The translations under genes and the position numbers were made by a program. Under the pieces are notes generated by a model. The model saw only the letters and a list, made by a program, of their open reading frames with translations, had not been told where the DNA came from and made no database searches. Positions 34,573-47,379 of a stretch of 64,000 nucleotides of DNA are shown piece after piece; positions within the stretch are counted from its first letter, which is position 1; each line of letters opens with the position of its first letter. The DNA lies in the NCBI GenBank assembly GCA_024345305.1, contig BRON01000005.1, forward strand, positions 682,001-746,000, given 5' to 3'. The DNA comes from Mrakia gelida (lineage: Eukaryota > Basidiomycota > Tremellomycetes > Cystofilobasidiales > Mrakiaceae).

Positions 34573-35255
34573 GCCGACCGGGGGTCCGGGGGAGGAAGAA
34601 CGGGGACCACGTCGTTCCCTCGTTCCCCCACCGAGCGGTCTACATTTTTGATCAATTCTGCCAGCATATTCCGGTAGCTGGCAGTATCCGAGTCAGCTGG
34701 GAGAAGTTTTGACTCGATTCGGGTTTGTGGGAGAGGAGGAATCGTCAATCGCGCTGGGCGGGGAGGGATTGGAGAGGGTTCGACGGCGCGAAACAGTCGC
34801 GCCCCCAGAACGTCTCTCCACCATCCCCCAAGTCGTTTTGACGCGTTTTGGCGACGTGGGTCGATGAACCAGACTGAAACGAAGAGGGTTGTGGAGTTTG
34901 GAGGCAGATTTTTTTGTAGGGACGGTGGTGGAAGCGTTCATCTCCCCGCCTTCGTCGCTCGAGTCCCCGCGCGTCCTCCTCGTTCGACCCTCTGCGATTA
35001 TCGAGCTCACAACTCCCCTCCCACTGGGATTCAGGTCTACTACCTCGACGGACCATCGAAGGAGATCAATATCCGCTCTCAGCCATCGTGATCCCTGCCA
35101 AAAAGTGATGCTGGCCACTGTTTTTCGCCCATCGCAACGGCCCTCTCCAGATTCAGCCCTCCGCTCCTCGCCGAATTCGACCTCCTCCTCGTTGACCTCA
35201 ACCCTCGACCTTCCTCTCCCGCCCCCAAACCAGCTTCGTTCCCAGCAACCCCAAG
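34573..35255. other. intergenic, tRNA-Tyr to TRM7
   Basis: About 680 bases. A minus-strand open frame (35448-34693) overlaps the TRM7 promoter and first exon and has no recognisable motif; probably non-coding. Confidence 0.5.
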
Positions 35256-36909
35256 ATGGCCAAGAAGAGTCGAGTCGATGGTCGAGATATCTACTACCGC
35301 CTGAGTGAGTCACCCGTTTTCCTCTCGATGAGCTCGAGCTCGAGAGTCGAAGCTGACCTTTTTGCCTTCCTTCCCTTCCCTCCCTCCCATCGCTCATCCG
35401 ACCAGGCAAATCCGAAGGTTCGCCCATAACAGAGACCTTCCAAAACATCCCTTGCGGCGAGCTGACTGTGTCTTCTTCTCGTTTCGTACAGGCTACCGAG
35501 CTCGTTCAGCGTACAAACTTCTTCACCTGTCGGAGGAGTTCAACCTCTTCCCTCCTGCCACCAACGTCACCAAGGCTGTAGATCTGTGTGCTGCACCTGG
35601 GAGTTGGAGTCAGGTTCTGCTGAAGGAGCTCAAGTGAGTCGCGCCTCTTCTCGTGCTGGAAGAGGGGACGAGTTTCGGCAGGTCGAAGGGAGGGAGGGAA
35701 GGAAAGTTGAGCTCGAAGCTCACCCGAACGAACGAGCTGTTTTGCTGATGCGCCTTCGTTACTCCCCTCTCTCTTCGCAGCCAGGACTCTTCTCTACCGC
35801 CTGCCAAGATCGTGGCTGTTGATCTGCAACCTATGGTGAGCTCGCTCTCTTCTTCGCTCCCGCCCTTCTCAAAACTGTCGAGCTCACTTTCCTCTCCTCC
35901 CTCCCTCCGTTGAACAGGCTCCTCTCACCGGAGTGACTCAGATCATGGGAGATATCACCTTGCTCTCCACCGCTCAGAAAGTCATCGCTGCTATGGCCGG
36001 AGAGAAAGCAGAGCTCGTCATCTGCGACGGTGCTCCTGATGGTGAGCTCGACTCGACTCGCGCTCGAGTTTCCCTTCCCTCCCTCCCTCGTTCTGACCGT
36101 CACGTCCCTTCCTCCCTTCCTCTCACCTCAGTCACCGGTCTCCACACCCTCGACGCTCATCTCCAAGCTCAACTCCTCCTTGCCGTTCGTCGCCTTCTCC
36201 CTCTCCTCCTCCTCCCCTCACGCTACCCAACCTGACCTCCTGTCCCCTTCGCTCGTGCTTCAGGCCATCTCCATCACCCTCCACCTCCTCGCTCCAGGAG
36301 GGACCTTCATCGCCAAGATCTTCCGAACTCATCAAGATCCTCGAGCAGAGTTCCTCGTCTCGCAGATGAGGACGTTCTTCCCAGAGTCCGCTGGGGAGGA
36401 AGGTGGGGTGTGGATCAGGAAACCGAGGAGTTCGAGGGAGGGGAGTGGTGGTGAGTTTCTCTTCCTTTCGACCTCTCTTGCTTCACTTTCGGCGTCCCCC
36501 TTCTCATCGCGTCCCCCCCTCTGCTCGTATCGCCTCACTGACCTCGCTCGTCATCACCTTCGTGTTCCTTCAGAGGCCTTCATTGTCTGCAAAGGCTTCC
36601 AACCCCCTCCCTCGCTTGCGTCCTACCTCTCCTCGTCCGAGAGCGTGAAGGGGACGAACGCGTCCCTGATGCAGGCGTTCACGGATCCGTCGTTCTTGAG
36701 CTCGGGCTCGAACCCGTCGACGGTGGTTGAGGATGGAGGAGAGGGGTCTGAGGAAGACGTGGAGAGGAGGAAGATCCTGGGTTGGGTCGGAGGGGGGGAT
36801 TTGAGGTGAGTCGTCTGTCGCTCCTTCCTCGTTCGGAAGTCGGAATCGTTTTTCGAAGTCGGCGCTGATCTTCTCGCGCTTCGGTTGGTTGTACAGTGCT
36901 TGGGACTAA
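35256..36909 (+). CDS. TRM7: tRNA (C32/G34-2'-O)-methyltransferase Trm7 (FtsJ family)
   Basis: Nine exons: 35256-35304, 35406-35417 (12 bases), 35492-35633, 35781-35835, 35918-36041, 36132-36184, 36264-36450, 36574-36805, 36897-36909; 288 residues. The start is [16 protein letters not shown]. FtsJ-type catalytic K-D-K-E residues are visible: [10 protein letters not shown] (K), CDGAPDVTGLH (D), [11 protein letters not shown] (K) and EAFIVCKGF (E). The SAM-binding segment [12 protein letters not shown] and VDLQPMAPL are present. The C-terminus ends in GDLSAWD, like other Trm7 proteins. Known role: 2'-O-methylation of the anticodon loop of tRNA-Phe, Trp and Leu with partner proteins Trm732 and Trm734. 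It lies near the tRNA-Tyr gene, probably by chance. Confidence 0.96.
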
Positions 36910-37229
36910 GCTGAGCTAGGAAACTGGTCGTCGCTAATTGCGACGTTCCGATTTCGAGACGCGTCTTTCGACTCATCCTGTCCGCCGTCTTCCAAGAGGC
37001 CTGAACGCATCGCCGTGCCGAGATAGCTCAGCGAACCCTCGGACTAGCTTTCCCAGTCTCAGACTTGTACCTCACTTAATACGATGCTCGTTCGTGCTCT
37101 TCATTCGCGAAAGAGCCAGGATCGTTCGTTCGTAAGGTCATCAAGATCATCTCGCACAACGCAACGAGCTCTATTGAAGATTCGGTAGGGTTCTCTCGAG
37201 GGCCACACACTCCCGCTTCCACCTCCTCC
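36910..37229. other. intergenic, convergent TRM7 / DDHD gene
   Basis: About 320 bases; nothing recognisable beyond likely 3'UTRs. Confidence 0.5.
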
Positions 37230-40200
37230 TCAGACGGTACGGATCGTTTCCCCTCCTTGCGTCGTAGGAGCTCCCATCCCCGTTCGAACGAGATCCCTGT
37301 TCGAATGGAATGAACAAACGCAACATCAGCGCTCTTTCTCGAGATCAATCGAGCAGGCGATAACGAGAGTAAGCAGTTGAGCACTCACTCCTTGCTCGCG
37401 AAGATCTCAGCGAGGATGAAAGCGGCGAAGCTGGAAAGGGTAAGACGACGAAGGTCAGCGAGACGCGTCGACGACTCAGGCGAAGGAAGGAGAGAGCTGG
37501 ACGCACCTCTTGTCGGCCCAGTAGTCTCCGTGACTTGTGAGCATGTCGACGTATCTGAAGTGATGACGAGGAAGAGGGGAAGTCAGCAGGCTCGTCGAGG
37601 GACGGGAGGAAGACGCGACGCGACTCACTCGGAGATGGAACCAGCCGAGTTGAGGCAGAAATCGAGCTGCGAGAAGGGACGGAGATCAATACAGTCTGCC
37701 CGGCGAAGAGACCAAGGAAGAAGAGAAGTGAGACTAACGTTTCCGTGAGGGTTCAAAGCGGAGAAACGACGTTCGCCCTTCGAGCCTCTCAGTCGTTCGG
37801 ATCCAGCGGGTCCCGAGAGCTTCGAAAACGAAAAAGAACAACGAGATGTAAGTGACCGAAATCGAATCGAAGAGGATCGGGGTGAGAAAGCAGCGCAACC
37901 GAACTCACCTCCAATCCACTGGGAAGACGAATGGTCTCGGGTCGTTTCGAAGGCGAAGCAGTCCCTCCGAAGGGCTGTTTGATGCAAGCGAACGGACATC
38001 GACTTGAGTCAGTAAGCGCTTCAACCGAAAAATCTTCAAGTAAAAAGAAGGAGGAAGAACGTACGTTTGGAATCCCATCAAAGATCTTGCTCAACGTCCC
38101 AACACCTCGACCGACCGACTCGGTGAGCGAGCTCATAACACCTGCAGTGACCTGAGAGATAGCGAGAGGTTCTCGTTTCTTCGCGAGTTTGGAGTCGACG
38201 GTGGCACTAAACGAAGACGAGGGGAAAATCAGTTAAATTCGAGTGAAGGGAGCGAGAGGGAATCGAGACTGACTTGAGGAGGTAGGCGATTGGATCCGAC
38301 TTCGCAAGGAGGGGAGCGAAGGAGACGAGTCAGTCAGCTTCAGTTTATCACGGTAGAAGGGAGAGAGAAGGTCTCACAGGCATGAAGATGTTGCTGGAGG
38401 ACGAACGCGAGGGCGGGAGGAACGTCAGCTCAAAGAGAGCTCGACGCGTCGAAACTACAGAACGAAATGGACTCACTAGATCGAGTCCACAGCCAAACAC
38501 CCGAATCTGCCTGCTCGATCGAGAGCCTCATCCGGAGGCGAGTTCTTGGTCCTCTCCCTCCCTCGACGAGGGACCAGTTGAGCTTGTCTCAGATGCATGA
38601 ACAAAGCTAGGGGAGAGCCGACGAGGAAGAGCGAGTGGGTGTCGAAGATGAAGCGATCTCGAGTTTCGTAGAGGACCTGCAGAAGCGAAATGGGCTAGAC
38701 GGGTAGAAGCGAAGAAGGGGAGAAGCGAGGAGGAAGGGAAGACGAACCTGTTTCGGCAGCGAGGTAATTTTTGGGAACGTCGTCGACTGATCCGAGAGGA
38801 TGTCCGCGACGAGAGCAGATCCGAGGGAATGAGCGATGATGTGCTGAGAAGAGCCGAAAGAAAGAAGTCAGCCTCAGTCGACGAGATCTCGATCGGGTAC
38901 AGGGAGGAACCGGAAACGACTCACAACTCTTCCCTTCTCAGCAAACTCGGGATGTCTTCGACACCATTTTCTGTAGGTTCGATTCGATTCCATTGAGACG
39001 GCCTCCACCATCGACTGCTTGTGAGAGCTCATGAACAAGGGGACGTCGATCAAAACGGCGTTCGTAAGCTCGCGGACATAGGGGATCGTCTTCTTGAGGG
39101 TCACGTCGTCGAGGGTGAATTCGTTGTGAAGGTCGTGGTCGATGTCTTCTTGAGCTTCGGCGGCGTTGTGTACGAGCTGAGGGTCGAGGAGGAGGGGCCG
39201 AGGAAGGTCAGTTCGACATCGACGCGTCGAAGTTGAAGAGCGAAGACGGACCTTCAGGGAAGCTCTCCATTGGATCGGAAGGAACTAAAGAGGCGGATGG
39301 TAGGAACAGGATATCAAAGTCAGTCTCGCAGCTCGACGTCGAGACCGCAACGAAGGAGCGGGAAAGGGAGAGTCGAGACGAACCTGAACCTGACGATCCC
39401 TCATGATACTGGCGAGAGCGGGACTGAGAGCTTGTTTCTGAGCTTCCTTCCGTAAGATGTTGGCGGCGTAGACGAAGGAGAACCCCTCGTGCGTGGTAGC
39501 GAGTTGCTGTTGATGAGAAAGAGCCCAAGAAAACCGAAACGATCAGCCTCGACGCGCTCGTTCTTCGACTCGCTCAGCTCGAGATGAAAGAGACTGATCA
39601 CTAACCTGTCCGATTCCGTGAACGATGAGTATCAGGTCCGTCTATCCCAAGAGGCAGATACGGGATAAGAATCGAAAGGAAAGTCAGCTCGTTCGTGCTC
39701 ATCCTCGTCGCGTCTGTCCTCATCTCGTTCTCGCTGAAGCAAGATCAAGACTCACCACCTCCGCCGCCTCAGGCTCCTCGTCCTCTCCATTCTCCTGCAG
39801 ATTCGGCATCTCCACTCCCTCCACCGGCTCCTCTCCTCCTTGTCCATCTCCTCCAACCGCACCACCCAACCTCTCTCCCACCTCCGCCAACCCATCCAAC
39901 CCCTTCTCAACGATCTCCTTCCCACTCTCCTTCAACTCCTTCCCCACGTCGTGCACGCTCTTCCTGAACTCGTCGAGTGATGGCCGCTTTCCAGAGGTTG
40001 AGGAGAAGGATGGACGAGGTGATTTCGTTGAGCCTACGAGGGAGAGAGGACGGGAGGTTGGTGTCGACGGTCGAGAGGAGGGTTGAGAGGAGCCGCCGGG
40101 GACGGCGTTGGGTGGGTGGAGGGCTGTGATCGCGGCTTGGTAGCCTCGGTAGACTGTTCGATATGAAAGGTCGGGAAGGGTCAGCTTGGGAGAGGACGGG

Positions 40201-41735
40201 AGAGGAGTCGAGAAAGAGGAAGAGACGAACCAAGAGTTCCAGCAGAGTACGATCCTCCGGCTCGAAGAGCTGTCCACAGAGTCGAGGAGAGTCGGGAAGT
40301 CATGCTTTCGCTATAGGAGAACAAGTTGAGGAGGTCTATCAGCTCGCAAGTCGAAAGAAAGGGAACGCGAGGAGGAGAACGGACGAGATGATTCGAGCGG
40401 TCACGTCGTCCTGGAAAATAACGGTCGACCCTCCTGCTGCTTCCTTGGACTTGACGAGTTCGAAGCGAAGCTTGGCCTCGGCTTGCTTTCCGTTGAGAAG
40501 TGAAGCTTGGAGTTCATCGGCGTAGGAGGGCTGGATGATAACGGAAGCGAAGACGGAGACGCGACAGGTCAGCTCGAGGACGTTGCTCGGGCTTCGACGC
40601 ACGACAAAGTGAAGCGAGGAAGACTCACCACCCAAGGCTTGATCTTCCTGCAGTCAATAAACCCGAAAACCCGTCAAGTCAGCAGAGTTTCGAGTGGTCG
40701 TGCGACACGAAGTCGGACGAACATGTATCCTTCCTCCAGCTCGTCGCACATATCCTCAGGGCACGGCCTTCTCTCATCAAAGAACCATCGACCTCTTCGT
40801 ACTGGGATGTTGGGTCCTCTGTTCTCCCAGAAGATGGGGTAGAGCTGTTGTTTGAAACATCGACGTGGAAGGGAGAAGAGGGAGGGGAGGGAGTCGAGGT
40901 CGATCAACACGTCGAGCTTCCTTCGCGAACCCTCGAGCGTCTTCAGGCCAGGAGTAGCTTGGTACGAACCTTCATTTCTTTCACGTCGACCTCGAAGAGT
41001 CCATCCTGATGGGAGATAAAAGCGATGGAGGAAAAGGTCAGCTCTATACAAGGAAAGAAGGGAAAACACGAGCTCATCCGGGTTGATGACGTTTGAGCTT
41101 CGCTTGTTTCTCTCCCAGCCCCCTCCCTTCCCTTTCCTTCCCTCCTTCCCTCCAGCTTTTCTCTCGAGCAGACAGACGCGGTACTCACCTTAGCCACGGG
41201 TACTCCAACCTTGCTCTCCTCCTTCTCAATCTCCTCCGCCTTCTCGCTCTTCTTCAACTCCATCTCGACCTCCCTCTTCCTCTCCTCCTCCCTCGCGTGC
41301 AACTCGTCCGCCTCTTGAGCCTCCTCGTCCTCCTGTTCTGCCCTCCCTTTGCCCTTCCCTAGCTTCTTAGCCTTCAGCTTGGCAGCTTCGATCTTCTCCT
41401 TCGCTGCTTTTTCTTTGGCGAGATCTTCGAGGGAAGGGTTCTTGGTCCGAGTTTCGAGTTGTTCGTCGGGGGAGAGGGATTGGAAGATGGTTTCCATCTG
41501 AGAAGACTCAGATTTGCTGAAGGCGGCGTAGGATTGAGCGGGAGCAGAGACGGGGATGCCACTGAGAAGAAGGTCGAAGGAGAGCGGAGAGTCAGCATGG
41601 AGAGGAAGAGGAGAGGTGGAGGAAGCGAGCTCGAACGAGAGAAGCGAAGGGGACGAACGAGAGGTCGAGATAAGGAGTTCCTAGATGAAGCCAGCGAACT
41701 TCGAGAGGAGGGGGAGAGGGTTCTTCGATGTCCAT
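37230..41735 (-). CDS. DDHD-domain phospholipase (PA-preferring phospholipase A1 family)
   Basis: Twenty-two or 23 exons from MDIEEPSPPPLEVRW at 41735. Exons: 41735-41659, 41561-41189, 41005-40970, 40844-40723, 40647-40629, 40530-40385, 40310-40231, 40153-39756, 39641-39606, 39506-39384, 39284-39252, 39176-38925, 38843-38748, 38676-38477, 38393-38378, 38299-38274, 38206-38065, 37974-37909, 37819-37739, 37666-37629, 37554-37507, 37430-37389. Features: WWE-like WENRGPNIPVRRGRWFFD, LILIVHGIGQ, lipase elbow HIIAHSLGSAL (GxSxG-like), FLVGSPLALF, IFMPSDPIAYLLN and LTSHGDYWADKSFAAFIL, typical of DDHD proteins (yeast Ddl1, mammalian DDHD1/2). The end is ambiguous: read-through gives GAG TGA (37385), while a strong GTGAGT there allows one more exon 37296-37230. 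Cytosolic or mitochondrial phospholipase by family. Confidence 0.92.
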
Positions 41736-42483
41736 AGTCGCGATAGTCGAAAGAAGAACAGTTGAAAGTTGGGCGGGGTGAGGGTTGGGAGCTAGGAGGG
41801 AGGAGGAGGGAAGGAGAGCAAGAATGTTGAGCTCGTGAACTCGGGTCTCGTCTTCCGTTGACGTTGACGACGCCTTCCTGGTGTATGGTTTCGAGGATAA
41901 AATCTGCCCATCAGGCAGATGCGAAAGAGAAGTTCACAACTCCCATATATACTCTGCGAAAAAAAGCAAATCTGAAGCGATTTGGCTCTTCGCTTTTGAG
42001 CGAAGTCCTCGCTCCTCCTTTAGCGCTCAGCCCTCGAGCTTCGAGGTTCGACTCTCAACTACATCCCGCTCTCCCCAGCCCATCCCACTCAGCTGATATT
42101 TCCCGAGCTTCTTCTCTTGGAGCTGAAAGCGTCAGGATGAACCCTCTTCTCTCTCGCTTTCCACGCTCGTTCGGTCTCTAAAGTGCGGCGAAGAAGGACA
42201 GGAACGAGGGTGTGAGCTCAACCGTTCCTCCCTTCTCTCTTCCTCGCTGCTCTGGCTGACCTCCCTCCCTCCTCGTCTCCTACTTAGATCTACCAAAGAG
42301 CCTCAGCCCTTCATCCTCATCTCTCGCCCGAACCAAAAAATCCTCCGCTCGAATGACGCTCACCTCCTCACCTCCTCTCTCGTTCCTTTCGTCCCCTGAG
42401 CGCGAGCGAACCTCCGCCCTCAGTGACCTCAGAGCTCCCTTTCTTTCCTTCTCCCAAACCACCATCTTCTCGAGTGCGAAGGA
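41736..42483. promoter_or_regulatory. divergent promoter region, DDHD lipase / CSC1 channel
   Basis: About 750 bases, the longest divergent spacer in the window. Short open frames on the + strand (41858-42181) have no recognisable motif. No clear regulatory element identified. Confidence 0.45.
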
Positions 42484-45400
42484 ATGAGCAGTACTCCTAA
42501 TGTCACAACTCTCGGTCACGACTACGAGGAGAAGCTCAACGTCAGTCCAAAGAGTGTTTTATCAAGTTGGATTCTTATGACGACCCTGTCCCTCTTCATC
42601 GTCCTCGCTTTGTGAGTTCTTCGGCGTCCTTATTCATGGAGCTGCTTTCTGAACCTCTTGTATACACGAGGGAGCTCCACAACCTCGTATCTTCGTCAAG
42701 CTGACTCTCTTGGCTCTTCTTTCCTTCGTTTTCCTTCGCTCGCTCGCTCTCCGACCTCCTCCCTCTCCTCGCTCGGCGCGTTTCACCTCCGCGCTTCCTT
42801 CCTTCCTTGCAGCAACATACTTCGACCTCGAAACTCCCAGATCTACGCCCCTCGATACGAGTACACGGCTGAGGAGAAGATGAGGATCCAGCCTCCCGGA
42901 AAGAGCTTCTTCGGCTGGGTGCCTGTGCTTTGGAGGGTCAAGGAGGATGAAATCGTGAGTTTTCCGCCGCTCCTTCCTTCCTTTTCCATTCCACCAGTTT
43001 GTCGCGAGTCAGCAGAACAGTTGAGACAGAGATCCATGCACCACGGTCGAGCTAACATATCTCCGTTCGCTCGCCCGCCTGATCTAGGTCGAAAAACTCG
43101 GTCTCTACGCAGCGGTCTTTCTTCGCTTCCTTCGACTCGTCCGAACGCTCTTCGTCCTCGTCTCGATTGTTTCGCTGGGTGGACTGATGGTAAGTCTCTA
43201 CCTCTCTCACACTGATGGCGGACAGTCGAGCTGAACTGACGGCTCGTCCTTGCTCCTTATCACCAGCCGATCAACGTGATTTACAACATGCGACACGTCG
43301 CGGCCGAGGATCGATCTGGTCTCACGATCCTCACGGTCGCAGCTGTCAGGAACGACTATCTATGGGGATGCGTCGTCGCTTCTTACCTGTTTAGTGAGCT
43401 CAGCCCTTCTCTTCCAGGTCTAGTTTGTTTCGTCTCGTCGCGTCGAGCTGACCGGTCCTCCTCTCCTCCCTCGCCTTCACTCCCAGCCTTCTTCACCTTC
43501 GTCCTTATCTGGTGGCAGAACCGAGAGGTCATCGGAAGGAGGACGGAGTGGTTCGTTTCGGATGCGTTCCTGAGTGCTCTTCACCATCGCTGCTTGCTCG
43601 TGAGTCTCAAACTTGTTCGACCTCCCGTCTTCCGCGACCACCCCCCTGACGCGTCGCCGTTTCTCCCCTCCAGGTTGTTCACGTTCCAGACGAGATGCAG
43701 AGCGATGCAGCCCTTGCCTCTGCTATCGATGCTCTCGAGCCGCCGTATAAACCTACCATGGTCTCCATCGGTGAGCTCGAACGAGCGCAGGATCGAAGCG
43801 CGTCCCATCTTCTTCGCTGACACTCTGCTTCTCTTTCCCCGCAGGTCACGAGATCGGAAACCTTCCAGATAAGATTGAGGATCAACAGAAGGCTGTCATG
43901 ACTCTGGAGAAGGCTCTCGTCAAGGTGAGCTCGCGTCGTTTCCGCTCCTTTCGCTCGCCTGAATCGAGTCGGCTTAGCTCGCGTATCTCCCAGCACTGAC
44001 GACATCTCCTCGTTTTTTTCAGTATCTGAAAGGAGACAAGCTCGGCAAGAAACGACCAACGGTCGGGATGGGGCCTTGGTGGAAGTTCTGGGGACCTAAA
44101 CGGGTGAGTTTTCAACTCGAAGCGAGAACGAGACAGTTGGCTCGTTCGAGACGCGAAGACGGACGAAGGCTGACCGAGAACTGTAACCGTACTCTTTTCA
44201 ATCTTCGTCTAGGATGCCATTGATTTCTACACTGAGGAGATTAGACTCCTCGAGGCTTCAGTGGAGGAAGTGCGTCAGGCGTTTTCGAAGTGAGTCGGAC
44301 TTCGTCTCGTTCACTTCCTTCATCCTTCCGTCCTCCTTTCGATCAACTCTCTGACACGTCCTTTTATTTCCTTCGATACAGGAACCGTCCGGAGAACTAT
44401 GGTTAGTTCTACCTCCCCAAGGTCGATCGTCTCGTCCCGTTTCGTCTTCCTAACCCCCGTCTCTTCCTCTCTTCGCATTCGCAGGTTTCCTCATGTTCCA
44501 GAACGCCGCGAAAGCTCAAGCTGTTCATCGAGTCATCGGAGGAGAACACACGACTGGGATCAAGATAATTCCCGCTCCGGATCCTAAGGACATCGTGAGT
44601 CTCGCTCGAGTTCGTCTCAAAGTGTTGCGTTCCCCGCTCATGACGAGCTGGTCGTTTCATTCGACCTCAGATCTGGAGGTCCATCGCGCTAGATCGACCC
44701 GAGCTCGCGGCCATGCGAATCGTCTTCGCCGTTCTCATCGATATCGTCATCTTCTGGTACACCATCCCTCTTGCTCTTATCTCGGTCCTGGCCAATCTCG
44801 GTATGAGTGAGTCCGAACGCTCGACGCGTGCCTCGACCGCCTGCCTATCTGACCTCTTCCCTCGATCGAATCGTCGTTGATCGCAGTGACTCAGTACGTC
44901 AAGTTCTTGGATGACTGGCAGAAGGCCAACAAGATCAGTTTCTCTGCCGTTTCCGGTCAGTTTCTTGCTCGCTCGCTCGAGTTCCTTCGCTCCTGAACGA
45001 AAAACTGACGACGCGTTTTCTTCCAGGTATCCTCTCGCCCGTACTCGCTGGGATATTTGCCGTCCTACTCCCAATCGCCCTTCGAGCTCTCGGAAAGTAC
45101 CAAGGAGCCTACAACGGATCGGTCCTCGAGCGGATCATCCTCAAGCGACTGTTCTTCCTCTACGTCCTGTCTCAGCTCTTCATCTTTTCAATCTTGTCGG
45201 TCGTTCTCAGTGAGTTGATCCTCTCCTTCCTTTGACCCCTCTCTTCCAGTTCTCGACTGACGCTTCGCTTCGCTTCCTTCGCGTTTCTCAGACTTGATCG
45301 TGAACCTCGTCTCCACGATTCAAAACCAGGACAGCGAAAGTGCGACTGTCTTCGTCAAGTCCATCGCGGACCTCCCTCGAGCTATCTCGGTCGCCTACCT

Positions 45401-46843
45401 CTCTCAGTCGTCCTTCTGGTTGACCTGGATGCCCATGCGAGGATTCCTTGCATTCTGTGAGTTCAGAGAAGACTCCGTAATGCTGAGAAACGCGAGCTAA
45501 TCCATTCTTCGTTTCCTCGCGTCGTCGCAGTCGAGCTTGCCAATTTGATCAAGCTCGTTCTCGTTTCGTCAACCTAGTGAGCTTCGCTTCTTCTCCAGGT
45601 CTGTCGGCTCTTAGTCCTCACGCTGACGAAACCTCCTCGACAGCCTCATCGGTCAACGGACTCCTCGATCGATGCGGAAACGAAGCCAACCTCCTCTCTT
45701 CAAGTTTGCTCAGATCTACCCCAATCTCGTGCGTATAACCTACTCGAACGCTCTCCGAAACGTTTCCGCTGATACGTAAACGTCTTCTTTGGTCCTTCCA
45801 GCTGTTGATCTGTGCAGTAGGACTGGTCTACGCGTGAGTCGAGAGCGAACAGAGCGAGACGCGTCGAGCCTGAGCTGACCTCGAGATCCCTTCTTCAGTC
45901 CTCTCGCTCCTCTCGTCGCAGCAGCAGCAACGGTCGCCCTCGTCATTTCTTCCGCCACCTTCAAATATCAGTTGATGTTCGTCTACGACACGCCAGTGCA
46001 GACTGGAGGAGAGCCATGGGTTCTCGCCATCAACCGTCTCCTCTTCTGCGTCGGTCTGATTCAGATCTTCGTCATCCTCAGTGAGTGCACGCTCTCTCGT
46101 CCCCGCTAGATCTCTGAAATCTTTTCTGATCGCTCTACCTCTCTCCTCTCTCTCCTCTCCACAGCTGTCTCGCTCCAATCCACGGGCGAGGCAGCCAATC
46201 GAGCCTGGCTTCCCTCTGTCATATCAGCCGTCCCAGTCATCCTCACCATCCTCTACTACCTCGTCATTATCAAACGCTTCAAGAGACTCTTCCGAGAGTA
46301 CCCAATCTTCCACGACGACCCTCAAACGGAGGAGGTCGAAGCTCAAGGTCCGGACAAGGTCCTCGCTCCAGTTCACAACGTCCTTCGACCTCTCGAAGGG
46401 ATCCTCGGGAAGCTCGACGGCGGAGAGGGCACGGATGGAAGCGACAACCACGCGAACCCGGTGACGAACCTCGAGGCGAGGCTGAGAGGTCTTCCCTCGA
46501 GTGAGGACGCCGACGCGAGGTTCTCGCATCCTGCTCTCGACGCGAAGCTGTTTTCGGTTCGTCCCTTTCTCACCTTGGGTTTCTCGCTCTTTCTCGCTCT
46601 TCCCACCACTCCGAAACTAACTCGCTCCTTCTTCCTCAGGTCATGGTCTTCGCTCGCCACGAAAAACTCCTCGAACAAGTCTACGAAGGTCGCGTCGAGC
46701 ACACCTCCGTCGAGGTCTCGGAACTTGGGAACCGAAGGAGGAGGGTCGACAGGATCCGAGGAGTCGACATCGTTCCCATGGAGGAGCACGATCTTGAATT
46801 CGATGCGAACCAGGGAGATCAACGAGACTCGAGAGGCGATTGA
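42484..46843 (+). CDS. CSC1/OSCA/TMEM63-type calcium-permeable stress-gated channel
   Basis: Twenty-one exons from 42484-42611 to 46640-46843 (others start 42813, 43088, 43267, 43487, 43674, 43845, 44023, 44213, 44382, 44485, 44671, 44887, 45027, 45292, 45531, 45644, 45802, 45899, 46165); 856 residues. The first TM lies at SWILMTTLSLFIVLALF; then RPRNSQIYAPRYEY, the FGWVPVLWRVKEDEIVEKLG block, further TMs, a cytosolic domain (VPDEMQSD ... KYLKGDKLGKKRPTV, WKFWGPKRDAIDFY, ENYGFLMF) and the 7-TM channel domain (DIIWRSIALDRPE, ATVFVKSIADLPRAISVAYL, FKFAQIYPNLLLICAVGLVYAPLAPLV). A hydrophilic tail follows. Known: the family are osmo- and mechanosensitive channels of plasma or endomembranes. Exon 44382-44401 is only 20 bases. 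Confidence 0.96.
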
Positions 46844-47379
46844 TCTACGTTCTTCTTTTTATTTCTCTCTCTCTCTCTTCACGTCGTTCACGACTTGCTC
46901 TCTTGCTTTTCGGTTAGTCTACATATTAACCAGCTACCTCGGATTCGCCTTGCTTAGTTACACCTATTCGGTTTGCATTCACGACTTATACACGATGGAA
47001 CGGAATCGGATGGAAACGAAACCACGACGCGTCTCGGTCGAAAGCAAAGACTTGCAGTTCTCTTTGAGCTTTCAGACACGCAACGGTGAAACAAAGGAAA
47101 AAAGGGTTGAAATCATGAGGTTGTATCTAGGTATCAAAGTGGGGGATCGTTATGTAGAAGCAAGAAGGTGAGAGCGCGAAAAGAAAAATGCGTGTGGTGC
47201 GAAAGAGATGCAAGGAGAGCAGGAAAACTAAGGTGGTTTGGGTGGAGTGTAGATAAATCGAGAGACGAAAGAGCAGTGAGACATAGCGGACTAGCCATAC
47301 AAAGAGAAAGAGAGCCGAACAAACATAGAACGAAGTACAAACGAGAAACTGGAAAACCAAAGCGAGACGCCGTCGCGTC
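46844..47379. other. intergenic, convergent CSC1 channel / RRN3
   Basis: About 540 bases, relatively AT-richer than surrounding DNA; expected 3'UTRs. No gene supported. Confidence 0.5.

Noticed and set aside
34693..35448. 251-codon minus-strand open frame over the TRM7 promoter and first exon
   Set aside because: No motif, odd composition, and it overlaps the well-supported TRM7 start.
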